A DNA stretch of 64,000 nt from Oceanobacillus sp. Castelsardo (lineage in GTDB: Bacteria; Bacillota; Bacilli; Bacillales; Amphibacillaceae), in the NCBI RefSeq assembly GCF_001659985.1, contig NZ_LYCS01000002.1, forward strand, positions 186,001-250,000. Direction: 5' to 3'. This document shows positions 55,728-63,914 of the stretch, one piece after another. The position numbers and the translations under genes were made by a program. The notes under the pieces were generated by a model. That model did not search any database. It worked only from the letters and a program-made list of their open reading frames with translations, and was not told where the DNA came from. Position 1 is the stretch's first letter. Each line of letters begins with the position of its first letter.

Positions 55728-57731
55728 ATGAAAAAAAGAATAGTTATGTTATTTATTCTCATCTTTCTTGTTGCTTGCTCCGATGATCGCGTTACACCAA
55801 ATGAACGGTTCGATACTTTCGTAAGTAACTGGAATGAACAAAAGTATGAGGAATTGTACGATATGTTCGCTTCCGAGGCAAAATCCACTTTCTCACCAGA
55901 AGAATCTGTATTACGTAACGAGAAGTTATACAATGACGTTCAAGTCACAGATTTAAATGTATCTTTCAATCCAATTACCGAAGATGAATTAGAAACCGCT
56001 ATGGACAAAGGGGTTGCGAAAATCCCCTTCCATGTAGAGATGGATACAATCGGTGGACCAATTCAGTTTAACTACAGAGCTACATTAAAACTGGAAGGCG
56101 AAGATGAAAATCAGAACTGGTATGTGGAATGGGATTCTGGCTTTATTTTTCCAGAATTAAAAAACGGTGGAGACCTTAGATATACGACAACTGAACCAAA
56201 ACGCGGAGAAATTTTAGACAGAAATCAAATGCCTTTAGCATTAAATGATGACATTTATGAAATTGCTATTGTCCCTGAAAAACTAGGAGATACTGCGGAT
56301 CAATCAAAAAAGGAAATTGCTAACCTCCTAGGTATTTCTGTGGAAAGTATTGACGGGAAACTAAATCAAAGTTGGGTGCAACCAGAATGGGCAGTACCCA
56401 TTGCGAGAATTACGAAAGAAAATGAAAAAGTAAAAAATCAACTATTACAAATTAGTGGAATACAAATAAATACAGTTAGTGGACGAGTTTATCCTAGTGG
56501 TGAATCAACGGCTCATTTAACCGGATATTTAAGAACAGTCCGTGCCGAAGACTTTGAGGATTTTGATGAAAGTAAATATGCTGCGGATGACATGATTGGC
56601 GCTAGAGGCTTGGAAAGACTTTATGAAGAACAATTAAAAGGTGAGCCTGGTGCTACCATATATATAGAAAAAGAAAATGAAGAAAAAATAGTGCTAGCTG
56701 AAAAAGAAGTAGAGAATGGAAAAAATCTTAATCTCACCCTAGATATAAACTTACAAGATAAATTATACGATTCCTACAAAAAGGATGCAGGGACAGCTGC
56801 AGCAATTCATCCTAAAACTGGGGAAACATTAGCACTTGTTAGTAGCCCAAGTTTCGATCCGAATGAAGTGATGTATGGTACAACTGAAGGCTATATGGAA
56901 GATTTAGATAAAAATGAACAGTTACCATTAATTAATCGAATTGTTTCTACGTTTGCTCCCGGTTCTGTATTTAAACCTGTTACAGCATCAATTGGTTTAG
57001 AAAACGGGACTATTAAGCCTGATGAAGGATTTAAAATCAATGGCTTACAATGGGGCAAAGAATCATGGGGAGATTATAAAGTTACTCGCGTTTCTACTTC
57101 TAATGGACCAGTTGATTTAAAAGATGCATTAGTTCGCTCTGATAATATCTATTTTGCCATGCAGGCAATAGATATGGGGAAAGATAAATTTACAAAAGGG
57201 CTTCATAACTTTGGGTTTGGTGAAGATTTTCCATTAACTTACCCAGTAACCGGTTCTACTATTTCTAATAGCGGAGAAATCGATAATGAAGTGATGTTGG
57301 CTGATACAAGTTATGGTCAAGGACAAATTCAGATGACAGCTATTCACCTTGCTACAGCTTATACAACTTTCTTGAATGATGGAAATATGATAAAACCTAT
57401 ATTTTTCACTGATGAAGAGACAGGACAAGTCTGGAAGGAAGGCCTGATTACCAAAGAACAAGCAAGCATTATCCAAGATGCACTTAGAGCTGTTGTAACA
57501 AATGGTACTGCTAAAGATGCAAAAAACGATAAAGTTGCTATTTCTGGTAAAACTGGAACAGTGGAGTTAAAACAAACACTAGAGGAAAAAGGTGCAGAAA
57601 ATAAATGGTTCGTTGCCTACCCTACCGACTCACAGGATATTTTGATTGCCATGATGGTGGAAAATAGCCATAAAGCAGAGACGGAAAGTCCTGTAATTAA
57701 AGTAAATAATCTTCTTATGAACTTGAAATAG
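55728..57731 (+). CDS. pbpC: Class B penicillin-binding protein, PBP3/MecA-like lipoprotein
   Basis: Peptidoglycan transpeptidase, 667 residues, anchored by a lipobox (FLVACSDD, Cys near 17). An NTF2-like MecA N-terminal domain (about 25-140), the PBP dimer domain and the transpeptidase domain follow in order. Active-site motifs: Ser and Lys in APGSVFK near 415, SDN near 472, and SGKTGT near 608. The domain plan equals B. subtilis PbpC and staphylococcal PBP2a; that family often has low beta-lactam affinity, but affinity cannot be read here. Start ATG 55728 is 7 bases after GGGGGG. Confidence 0.92.
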   Translation: MKKRIVMLFILIFLVACSDDRVTPNERFDTFVSNWNEQKYEELYDMFASEAKSTFSPEESVLRNEKLYNDVQVTDLNVSFNPITEDELETAMDKGVAKIPFHVEMDTIGGPIQFNYRATLKLEGEDENQNWYVEWDSGFIFPELKNGGDLRYTTTEPKRGEILDRNQMPLALNDDIYEIAIVPEKLGDTADQSKKEIANLLGISVESIDGKLNQSWVQPEWAVPIARITKENEKVKNQLLQISGIQINTVSGRVYPSGESTAHLTGYLRTVRAEDFEDFDESKYAADDMIGARGLERLYEEQLKGEPGATIYIEKENEEKIVLAEKEVENGKNLNLTLDINLQDKLYDSYKKDAGTAAAIHPKTGETLALVSSPSFDPNEVMYGTTEGYMEDLDKNEQLPLINRIVSTFAPGSVFKPVTASIGLENGTIKPDEGFKINGLQWGKESWGDYKVTRVSTSNGPVDLKDALVRSDNIYFAMQAIDMGKDKFTKGLHNFGFGEDFPLTYPVTGSTISNSGEIDNEVMLADTSYGQGQIQMTAIHLATAYTTFLNDGNMIKPIFFTDEETGQVWKEGLITKEQASIIQDALRAVVTNGTAKDAKNDKVAISGKTGTVELKQTLEEKGAENKWFVAYPTDSQDILIAMMVENSHKAETESPVIKVNNLLMNLK

Positions 57732-57738
57732 TAACGAT

Positions 57739-57766
57739 AAAAAGCTACTCCCAGGAGTAGCTTTTT
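57739..57766. terminator. Bidirectional terminator between pbpC and the IDEAL gene
   Basis: AAAAAGCTACTCC / GGAGTAGCTTTTT, a perfect stem with a two-base loop region, T-rich on both strands between converging genes. Confidence 0.88.
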
Positions 57767-57782
57767 ATATTATGAGGCTGAA

Positions 57783-58238
57783 TTAAAGATACTTAATAAG
57801 TTCATTAAATGCTTGTTCATTTCTTTCATCTAAGGCCTTGTCAATTAACCTTCTTACATTCATTTTCTCAAGTTCCTCCATTATGATTGCGCTTTCAAAA
57901 CCATTTTCTACAATATCATTTTCATCATTTTCTTTATCATCATTTATATAATAGGAACTCGCAATAGAATGAAGCTGCTGTAAGAAATCCGGGAGAGTAA
58001 TTAATTTTGCGAGAGTTAAGTATACTACCTCTTTCCCATTTTGAAATGCGAATTTAGCATCCACATTTTCAACCTTCTGAGTTCGTCGGTTAATACGGAA
58101 CTCATTTGCCTCGATAGGGATAAATTGATAATCCTTTTCATTGATTACTACCGAAAAGTATTGATATGCTAAAACGATACGTACATACTCTTTATCCGTT
58201 TTTATATAATAAGGCTTAAGCATTTTTACACTAACCAT
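57783..58238 (-). CDS. IDEAL-domain protein
   Basis: 151-residue cytoplasmic protein. The C-terminus MNVRRLIDKALDERNEQAFNELIKYL is an IDEAL domain, a short helical adaptor found in Bacillaceae regulators. The N-terminal part is mostly beta (YYIKTDKEYVRIVLAYQYFSVVINEKDYQFIPIEA), followed by an acidic linker. No enzyme motif is visible. Several upstream starts are possible (TTG 58250, GTG 58247); ATG 58238 is kept. Role unknown. Confidence 0.78.
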   Translation of the reverse strand: MVSVKMLKPYYIKTDKEYVRIVLAYQYFSVVINEKDYQFIPIEANEFRINRRTQKVENVDAKFAFQNGKEVVYLTLAKLITLPDFLQQLHSIASSYYINDDKENDENDIVENGFESAIIMEELEKMNVRRLIDKALDERNEQAFNELIKYL

Positions 58239-58364
58239 CCAACTCACCAACCTCCCAATTTTTTCGATAAACCATATCTAAATTTTCTGTTAATTTATTT
58301 TACATCAAATTTTACAAATTATCAAGTGATACTTTTTAGAATATTTTGTCGATTAATCTTAAAT

Positions 58365-58443
58365 GAAGAAAATTAGTATTCGCTAAGCTATAGGTAAATT
58401 ATTTAGTTAGACCTAACGAGGTAAGGAAAACTTTCTTATCTTC
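58365..58443 (+). repeat. Structured intergenic repeat, degenerate copy 8
   Basis: Diverged but recognisable: GAAAATTAGTATTCGCTAAGC, TTAGTTAGACCTAACGAGGTAAG, ACTTTCTTATCTTC. It directly abuts copy 9, so the two form a tandem pair. The gap 58251-58604 is otherwise free of genes. Confidence 0.55.
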
Positions 58444-58571
58444 TTAGAAAACTCGTCATTCGCCAAGCCTTCAGGCGAATGACCTAGTTGCACTTATGCA
58501 AATCTTTACGCTGGGGCGAGTAACCGGAGCCCCAGACGGGAAAGATTTTATACTTTCTTACCTACCAAAAA
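58444..58571 (+). repeat. Structured intergenic repeat, long copy 9
   Basis: TTAGAAAACTCGTCATTCGCC with hairpin ATTCGCC/GGCGAAT, TTGCACTTATGCA, an additional perfect CTGGGGC / GCCCCAG hairpin (absent from the short copies), then GACGGGAAAG / CTTTCTTACC. Confidence 0.8.
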
Positions 58572-58604
58572 AACAGTACTCGATTGAGTACTGCGTTTCT
58601 CTTT

Positions 58605-59645
58605 TTATTGAATGACTTGTTTATTTATAAATTCAAATATTGCGTTCTTCTCTTCTTCAGTAAAGCTAAATTGCTTTTCGTATTTCTCACGATATTCTCC
58701 AGCTTTCTTTAATTCTTTAACCCCTTGTTTCATAAAAGATTTGTAGTGATTGTTGACTTTAGATATTTGTTCTTCATATTTTTCATCGGTTCCAGGCTTT
58801 ACTGCTTCTTCATAAAGGTCAATAATTTCTTCTCCTTCACGTGTTGGGAAAAATTCATGTGGATCGGTACTATCAAACATGCAAAATTCCAGTTCAGGGA
58901 CTAAGACCATATCTAAACTTCCTGGGTCGAAACTACAATGATATAGCTCCAAATCAAACCCATAATCTTCACATGCTTCGACTATTTTACGCATAAAGGT
59001 AGATTTACCCGTTCCTGCACGACCTTTTATATAGAAAACCTTTTTCATTTGCTCGATAATATGTGGTACTTCATTAACAACACCATCTGCAGTATTCGTT
59101 CCAAATAATCGATGATACGTTGTTGATACACGATTTCGTTCACTTTGATTTTCCATAATTCTTTGAATTAACTCTTTAGCAAGTTCATTCGCTCGATTAA
59201 AATCCATTTCATTAATAAAAATCGTTTCTAAATCATCATGAACAGTTAATCCTGTTTTAAATTTTTCGTATGCCTTTTCTGTAAAATAAGTTATTTTCTT
59301 TTCTAATTCCTTATTAAGCACTGGCTTATCTTTGATAAATAGGCTACAATCTATTTCTATCGCATTAAACGTTTTAATATCAGTTGTTGCCACTTGGTCA
59401 CAAATAACAGCAAGTGATTTATCCCTAATGATAATACCATCTAAATACTTAGAACTAAGTGAACTTAATAACACTTCGATTTCATAGTTAGGCTGAAAAG
59501 AATCTATAACTTGTTGAATTAATCCTGTTTTCAAGGAATTCGACGGATGTTTAAGAATAATGATTTGTTTTATATTTTGAAGATTAGAAGAAACGTGATT
59601 GATTAAACCTTCTGCAGTATTTGCAGTTACGTAATATTTCTTCAA
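58605..59645 (-). CDS. Tandem P-loop ATPase (PRK06851-like) with degenerate first site
   Basis: 346-residue cytoplasmic protein made of two related halves. The second half has an intact Walker A (IKGRAGTGKSTFMRKI, near 208-223) followed by LYHCSFDPGSLDMVLVPELEFCMFDSTDPHEFF. The first half repeats the pattern (IIILKHPSNSLKTGL..., then LLSSLSSKYLDGIIIRDKSLAVICDQ), but its P-loop has lost the GxxxxGKS residues. Members of this family normally keep two good P-loops, as far as I recall. Function unknown; possibly regulatory ATPase. Confidence 0.78.
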   Translation of the reverse strand: MKKYYVTANTAEGLINHVSSNLQNIKQIIILKHPSNSLKTGLIQQVIDSFQPNYEIEVLLSSLSSKYLDGIIIRDKSLAVICDQVATTDIKTFNAIEIDCSLFIKDKPVLNKELEKKITYFTEKAYEKFKTGLTVHDDLETIFINEMDFNRANELAKELIQRIMENQSERNRVSTTYHRLFGTNTADGVVNEVPHIIEQMKKVFYIKGRAGTGKSTFMRKIVEACEDYGFDLELYHCSFDPGSLDMVLVPELEFCMFDSTDPHEFFPTREGEEIIDLYEEAVKPGTDEKYEEQISKVNNHYKSFMKQGVKELKKAGEYREKYEKQFSFTEEEKNAIFEFINKQVIQ

Positions 59646-59720
59646 AAAGACACATCCTTTATTTATGTTTATAATAAAATATGATACGTATGGGCTATAT
59701 GTGAATTTAGCCTATAAACA

Positions 59721-59755
59721 AGAGAAACCTCGGTTTTTTTGACCAAGGTTTCTCT
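59721..59755. terminator. Strong hairpin upstream of the ATPase gene
   Basis: AGAGAAACCT / AGGTTTCTCT perfect 10-bp stem (extended by CGG-type pairs) with a T-rich loop. On the minus strand it follows the ydjO region and the 44-residue frame, so it may terminate that transcript. Confidence 0.65.
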
Positions 59756-59793
59756 AATAAAGTGGTTCTTCAATAAGCAGATCTTTCCACGTA

Positions 59794-59928
59794 CTACTTA
59801 TTGTTAGTAATAGAAACGAGCTTTTCTAGGCAACTCTCCCACTTGTGTCTACTTGTGTTAGTCCTGTCTTTTTGCTCTTGATTGGTATTGCTGCCCGTTA
59901 GAAACATAATAAAAAAGATGCCATACAT
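59794..59928 (-). CDS. Possible small membrane peptide (44 residues)
   Basis: Frame MYGIFFIMFLTGSNTNQEQKD... ending SITNNK, with one short hydrophobic segment and a polar tail. It sits 49 bases after ydjO and before a strong hairpin, so a transcript probably covers it. The ribosome site is weak (CCGGTG). Not recognised as a family; listed as tentative. The gap 59756-59977 contains nothing else I can identify. Confidence 0.3.
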   Translation of the reverse strand: MYGIFFIMFLTGSNTNQEQKDRTNTSRHKWESCLEKLVSITNNK

Positions 59929-59977
59929 GACACCGGTCGAAAACTTTATTCTGTTTCTGTTTTTACGATAGAGATAC

Positions 59978-60160
59978 TTACTTTATTTCGGGAAGTACAC
60001 GTACTTCTAGCTCCATATTGGATTGACAAAGTGGACATTCTGGCTCAGCTTGAAAGCTAAATGACTCTCGCATCCATCCTTGACATTCCTCACTAGTGCA
60101 TGACCATACATTTGTTTCCACCTCTGGAACCGGTTCTTTCGGTCCACGTGAAAAAGCCAT
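59978..60160 (-). CDS. ydjO: Cold-inducible zinc-ribbon protein YdjO
   Basis: 60-residue protein with a four-cysteine site: CTSEECQGWMRESF and CPLCQSNM, as in the YdjO family (WxCTxxxCxGWMRxxF...PxCPLCxSxM). ATG 60160 is preceded by GGGGAT; the longer frame upstream has no support. Small cold-shock-linked protein of unknown mechanism. Confidence 0.88.
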   Translation of the reverse strand: MAFSRGPKEPVPEVETNVWSCTSEECQGWMRESFSFQAEPECPLCQSNMELEVRVLPEIK

Positions 60161-60253
60161 GAAAGCATCCCCTTTCCTGTTTCTGTTTCTATTATACACT
60201 TTATTATCTGACAAATAAAGGGCACCATAAATGTTGTATGTATAAGTACTAAT

Positions 60254-61129
60254 TTAAGTGTAATTTTTAACTAATTCTTGAAATACTAATAGCGCCTTTG
60301 GTTGAAAAACTTGATCATTTTTAATGATTGAAAAATGACGTTTTATTGGTATCTCAGGTGCAGGGAGTTTCACAATGCGGTGTAACTCTAATTCCTTTTG
60401 AAATGTAAGTTGAGAAAGTAAACTAATACCTAGACCAGATTCTACACCTTCTTTAATTGTTTGTGTACTTCCAAGAGTTATTACCCTTTTTGGATGGATT
60501 TCATTAAATTTCAAAAAATCTTCTAGCATTCTTCGAGTACCTGAACCCTCCTCCCGAATAATCCACGTTTGATTTTCAAGTTCATTTTTCGTGAGCTTTT
60601 CTTTAAACTTAATTTCTTTACTACTACCAATTAGGTACATCTTGTCTGTAGCAAAAGTTTGAAGACTTATCTGATTATGTAAAAATTCTCCTTCGATTAA
60701 ACCAATATCAATGTCACGTTGAAGAAGTTTTGACCCAATATCCTCTGTGTTCCCAATTGTTACATACGGGGTAATCGATGGGTACTGTTCTTGAAGTTTT
60801 GCTAATAATTTAGGTAAAAGATATTCACCAATGGTATAACTTGCACCGATTTGTATTTCCCCACTCGGCTCGCTTTTCATATCTGAGATAAGTAATTTCA
60901 TTTGCTCATATTCTTTCACAATGGATTTCGCATAAAAATAAACCATTTCCCCAGCTTTATTTAACTCTACTGATTTATTCGTTCTTTCAATTAACTTGGC
61001 TCCTATCTCCTTTTCAAATGCGGATACATACTGACTAACAGCAGGTTGGGTCATATGAAGCGCTTCTGCTGCTCGAGTAAAATTCTTTCGTTCCGCTACT
61101 TCTATAAACACAATAAGATGCTGATCCAT
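60254..61129 (-). CDS. LysR family transcriptional regulator
   Basis: 291-residue regulator. N-terminal winged HTH MDQHLIVFIEVAERKNFTRAAEALHMTQPAVSQYVSAFEKEIGAKL; C-terminal effector-binding domain from about 90 (GEIQIGASYTIGEYLLP...). It is divergent from a YeiH-type transporter gene with a 115-base gap, the classic LysR layout, so that gene is the probable target. ATG 61129 follows AGGGGA. In other bacteria YeiH is paired with LysR proteins sensing sulfur compounds; the inducer here is unknown. Confidence 0.9.
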   Translation of the reverse strand: MDQHLIVFIEVAERKNFTRAAEALHMTQPAVSQYVSAFEKEIGAKLIERTNKSVELNKAGEMVYFYAKSIVKEYEQMKLLISDMKSEPSGEIQIGASYTIGEYLLPKLLAKLQEQYPSITPYVTIGNTEDIGSKLLQRDIDIGLIEGEFLHNQISLQTFATDKMYLIGSSKEIKFKEKLTKNELENQTWIIREEGSGTRRMLEDFLKFNEIHPKRVITLGSTQTIKEGVESGLGISLLSQLTFQKELELHRIVKLPAPEIPIKRHFSIIKNDQVFQPKALLVFQELVKNYT

Positions 61130-61244
61130 TTTTCTTCCCCTATCATAACTAAATCTTATCATTGTTATTATTATAATTTATTTTCCTTATAATAAAAAGG
61201 AATTTACAATAAAAGGAAGGAAGGGTTGAAAGGATAGGTGTAAA

Positions 61245-62270
61245 ATGATGAATGAAGCTACAAGTAAGGAAAGATCTACAAGTAAAAAAAGATTTATCTT
61301 AGGAATTGGGTTTACATTTTTAATTGCCATTATCGGTTATTTACTTGCTCTTCTCCCAGTAATTAATCGTATTGGTCCTCTTGCCGCTGCCATTATTCTT
61401 GCCGTTGTCTATAGGCAAATTTGGGGCTACCCAGAATTCCTTCGTCCGGGAGTTCAATTTTCATCTAAATATTTATTACGTTTTGCAATTATTTTATATG
61501 GTCTTAAATTAAATATGGATGTCATTTTCCACGATGGACTTGGACTAATATTAAAGGGAGCCATCACAATTATTTTTGCTATTCTTGTCACAGTATTCTT
61601 GGCAAAGTTATTAAAGGCAGATCCACAAATCTCTCTTCTTTTAGGAATTGGTACGGGGATTTGCGGGGCGGCTGCCATTGCAGCTGTAGCTCCTATTCTT
61701 AAATCCAAAGATGAAGATACGGCAATTAGTGTGGGAATCATTGCATTAATTGGAACCGTGTTTTCCATCGTTTATACTCTACTATTACCATTTTTGCCGC
61801 TTTCAGATGTTCAATATGGAATTTGGTCAGGGATTAGTTTACATGAACTTGCTCATGTAGCTTTAGCGGCAGAGCCTGCCGGTGAAGATGCATTGGCCAT
61901 TGCTTTATTAGCCAAATTAGGTCGTGTATTTTTACTCGTCCCTTTATGCTTTGTCATCATTTTTTGGAAAAATCGTCAAAACCGTTCTGAAAATGAAACG
62001 ACAAAAGTGCCATTTCCATGGTTTTTATTAGGATTTATTGCTATGAGTTTAGTAGGTAGTTATGTATTAGGGGTATATATCCCAGTCTCTGAATCAATAA
62101 TGGACTTTATAAGTATTGCTACAACATTTATTTTAACTTCAGCAATGGTTGGATTAGGATTAAATGTAAGCTTAAAAGATTTGAAATCAAAAGCATTAAA
62201 GCCTTTTTATGCGATGCTTTTGACTTCGATTCTGGTCTCTATCCTCATGTATTGGGTTTCAGGAATTTAA
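61245..62270 (+). CDS. YeiH/UPF0324 family putative exporter
   Basis: 341-residue membrane protein with about ten helices. Family motifs: LLGIGTGICGAAAIAAVAPILKSKDEDTAISVG (near 132-165), SGISLHELAHVALAAEP and AKLGRVFLLVP. Often annotated as a sulfate exporter, though direct evidence is thin. Controlled most likely by the divergent LysR gene. Terminator at 62278. Confidence 0.9.
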   Translation: MMNEATSKERSTSKKRFILGIGFTFLIAIIGYLLALLPVINRIGPLAAAIILAVVYRQIWGYPEFLRPGVQFSSKYLLRFAIILYGLKLNMDVIFHDGLGLILKGAITIIFAILVTVFLAKLLKADPQISLLLGIGTGICGAAAIAAVAPILKSKDEDTAISVGIIALIGTVFSIVYTLLLPFLPLSDVQYGIWSGISLHELAHVALAAEPAGEDALAIALLAKLGRVFLLVPLCFVIIFWKNRQNRSENETTKVPFPWFLLGFIAMSLVGSYVLGVYIPVSESIMDFISIATTFILTSAMVGLGLNVSLKDLKSKALKPFYAMLLTSILVSILMYWVSGI

Positions 62271-62277
62271 CATAAAG

Positions 62278-62307
62278 AAAAAGACTTGCATGCACGCAAG
62301 TCTTTTT
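62278..62307. terminator. Bidirectional terminator, yeiH-type gene and HAD gene
   Basis: AAAGACTTGC / GCAAGTCTTT stem with a six-base loop, A-rich on one side and T-rich on the other, between converging genes. Confidence 0.88.
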
Positions 62308-62310
62308 TCT

Positions 62311-63048
62311 TTATTGCAACACAAACTTCTCAATTGCTTTCGCTACTCCATCGTTATCATTTGTGTCTGTAATATGATTTGCCACTTTTTTAATCGCTTC
62401 TTGAGCATTGCCCATTGCTACACCAATTTTAGCTTCTTGAATCATTTTTATGTCATTTAAACTGTCTCCACATGCCATAACTTCATCCATTGTAATTCCA
62501 ATTCTTTCACATAAAAAATGAAGAGCCTTTGCTTTACTTACGCCTTTTGGATTTGCTTCAATATTGGTTGGTAGTGAATTAGTTAATTCTAGATTATCGT
62601 AGTATGATAATTCTTTCACCATTTTATCCAATTTTTCTTTGTCCTCCGATTGGCATCCAAATTTTAACCATTCATGGTCATATAAATTATCCGGAGCATC
62701 CCCATAGTACACATCATCAGTAGATATAAGCCACATGTAGACCCCGATTTCCTTTCCAATGTTCCACATTCTATCAACCATTTCTGTTTCCAAAGTATGC
62801 TGATCAAGTAACTCTTTACCTACCGTATAAATTTGTCCACCATTTGCAGTAATAAGATATGACTGTAATTTTAATTCTTCCACATATGGATAAGCTGTTT
62901 TTAATGCTCGACCTGTACTTAAAACAACATGCACATCTTTTGCCAACGCTTCGGCAATCGCTTTTTTTGTTCTATCAGAAACCTCATGATTCGAAGTTAA
63001 TAATGTCCCGTCCATATCTAATGCAATTAATTTTATATTATTATCCAT
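62311..63048 (-). CDS. Cof-type HAD phosphatase
   Basis: 245-residue HAD-IIB hydrolase. Motif I LIALDMDGTLL at 7-17, motif II VVLSTGRALKT near 41-51, the C2B cap in the middle, and motif IV MACGDSLNDIKMI near 191-203. Broad sugar-phosphate or FMN/PLP phosphatase activity is typical; the substrate is not known. Confidence 0.93.
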   Translation of the reverse strand: MDNNIKLIALDMDGTLLTSNHEVSDRTKKAIAEALAKDVHVVLSTGRALKTAYPYVEELKLQSYLITANGGQIYTVGKELLDQHTLETEMVDRMWNIGKEIGVYMWLISTDDVYYGDAPDNLYDHEWLKFGCQSEDKEKLDKMVKELSYYDNLELTNSLPTNIEANPKGVSKAKALHFLCERIGITMDEVMACGDSLNDIKMIQEAKIGVAMGNAQEAIKKVANHITDTNDNDGVAKAIEKFVLQ

Positions 63049-63190
63049 TACAACATTCCTCCCTTAGATGCCCTAGATGCCATTTCTAATATGTATATGT
63101 TTACTATTTTATCAAAAGTTGCGACAAAATGATAAGAAATCCAATTGGCGACGAAAGATTTTAATGGTGGTTAGGCGCCTTTCCTCCATA

Positions 63191-63326
63191 CAAGTGTGTG
63201 TAATACACTTGACAGCAATATGATAAGAACAGCTTAATATTAGCATTTCCCGGGAAATATGAGTCTTTTCACTGTTGAAATTTGTTTTTTTATGTCAATT
63301 AATATTTTTAGTGTCATATTGCTGAC
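63191..63326. other. Nested inverted repeats in the HAD/cheW gap
   Basis: The gene-free gap 63049-63455 contains CAAGTGT...ACACTTG (63191-63211), a perfect 14-bp palindrome ATTTCCCGGGAAAT (63245-63258), and GACAGCAATATGA (63211-63223) repeated inverted as TCATATTGCTGAC (63314-63326). No gene is seen; these could be operator sites or the remains of an element. Confidence 0.55.
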
Positions 63327-63403
63327 GAAATTGTAACTTTTCATAAAATCATAAGAATACTTGGCAATTATGTAGAACGACTGTTTTATAATTCCTCTCT
63401 AAG

Positions 63404-63453
63404 AAAAAAGAGTAATTTGAAAAGGTTCCACTGCCCTATCAAACTACTCTTTA
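63404..63453 (-). terminator. cheW terminator
   Basis: AAAGAGTAGTTTG / CAAATTACTCTTT stem with a TTTTTCTT tail on the minus strand, just after the cheW stop. Confidence 0.8.
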
Positions 63454-63455
63454 TT

Positions 63456-63914
63456 TTAATTGATTACTTCCTGTAGCTCGTTTGTTTCATCGAGATTGAT
63501 AATCGTTTCTAAATCCAGAATGATTAAAAGGCCGTCTTCTAAATTTGCTACTCCGTTAACAAATGTATCTTTTACACCACCAACATAGGAAGGTGCTGGT
63601 TTAATTAATTTTTGTTCAATATCTTTTACTTCTGTTGCTGCATCGACGATTAAACCAATTTGCATTTCTTTTATTTGTACGACTAAAATTCTACTACTAT
63701 CTGTATAGTCTTGTTGTTTCATCAATAATCTTTCTCTTAAATCAACTACTGGTGTCGTTTCCCCTCTTATATGAGTAACACCTTTAATAAATTCAGATGT
63801 TCTAGGTACTTCAGTTATTTCTTGAATTCGTTCGATGGAGATAATTTGTTGAACATCTACTCCAAATGATTGATTTTGAAGTTTAAAAATAATATATTTT
63901 GTCATCTCATCCAT
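63456..63914 (-). CDS. cheW: Chemotaxis coupling protein CheW
   Basis: 152-residue scaffold linking chemoreceptors to the CheA kinase. The single CheW domain spans the protein (YIIFKLQNQSFGVDVQQIISIERIQEITEVPRTSEFIKGVTHIRGETTPVVDLRERL). There is no receiver domain, which excludes CheV. AAGGTGA precedes the ATG. The gene has its own terminator and stands apart from a che operon; nothing can be said of the last 86 bases of the window. Confidence 0.93.
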   Translation of the reverse strand: MDEMTKYIIFKLQNQSFGVDVQQIISIERIQEITEVPRTSEFIKGVTHIRGETTPVVDLRERLLMKQQDYTDSSRILVVQIKEMQIGLIVDAATEVKDIEQKLIKPAPSYVGGVKDTFVNGVANLEDGLLIILDLETIINLDETNELQEVIN

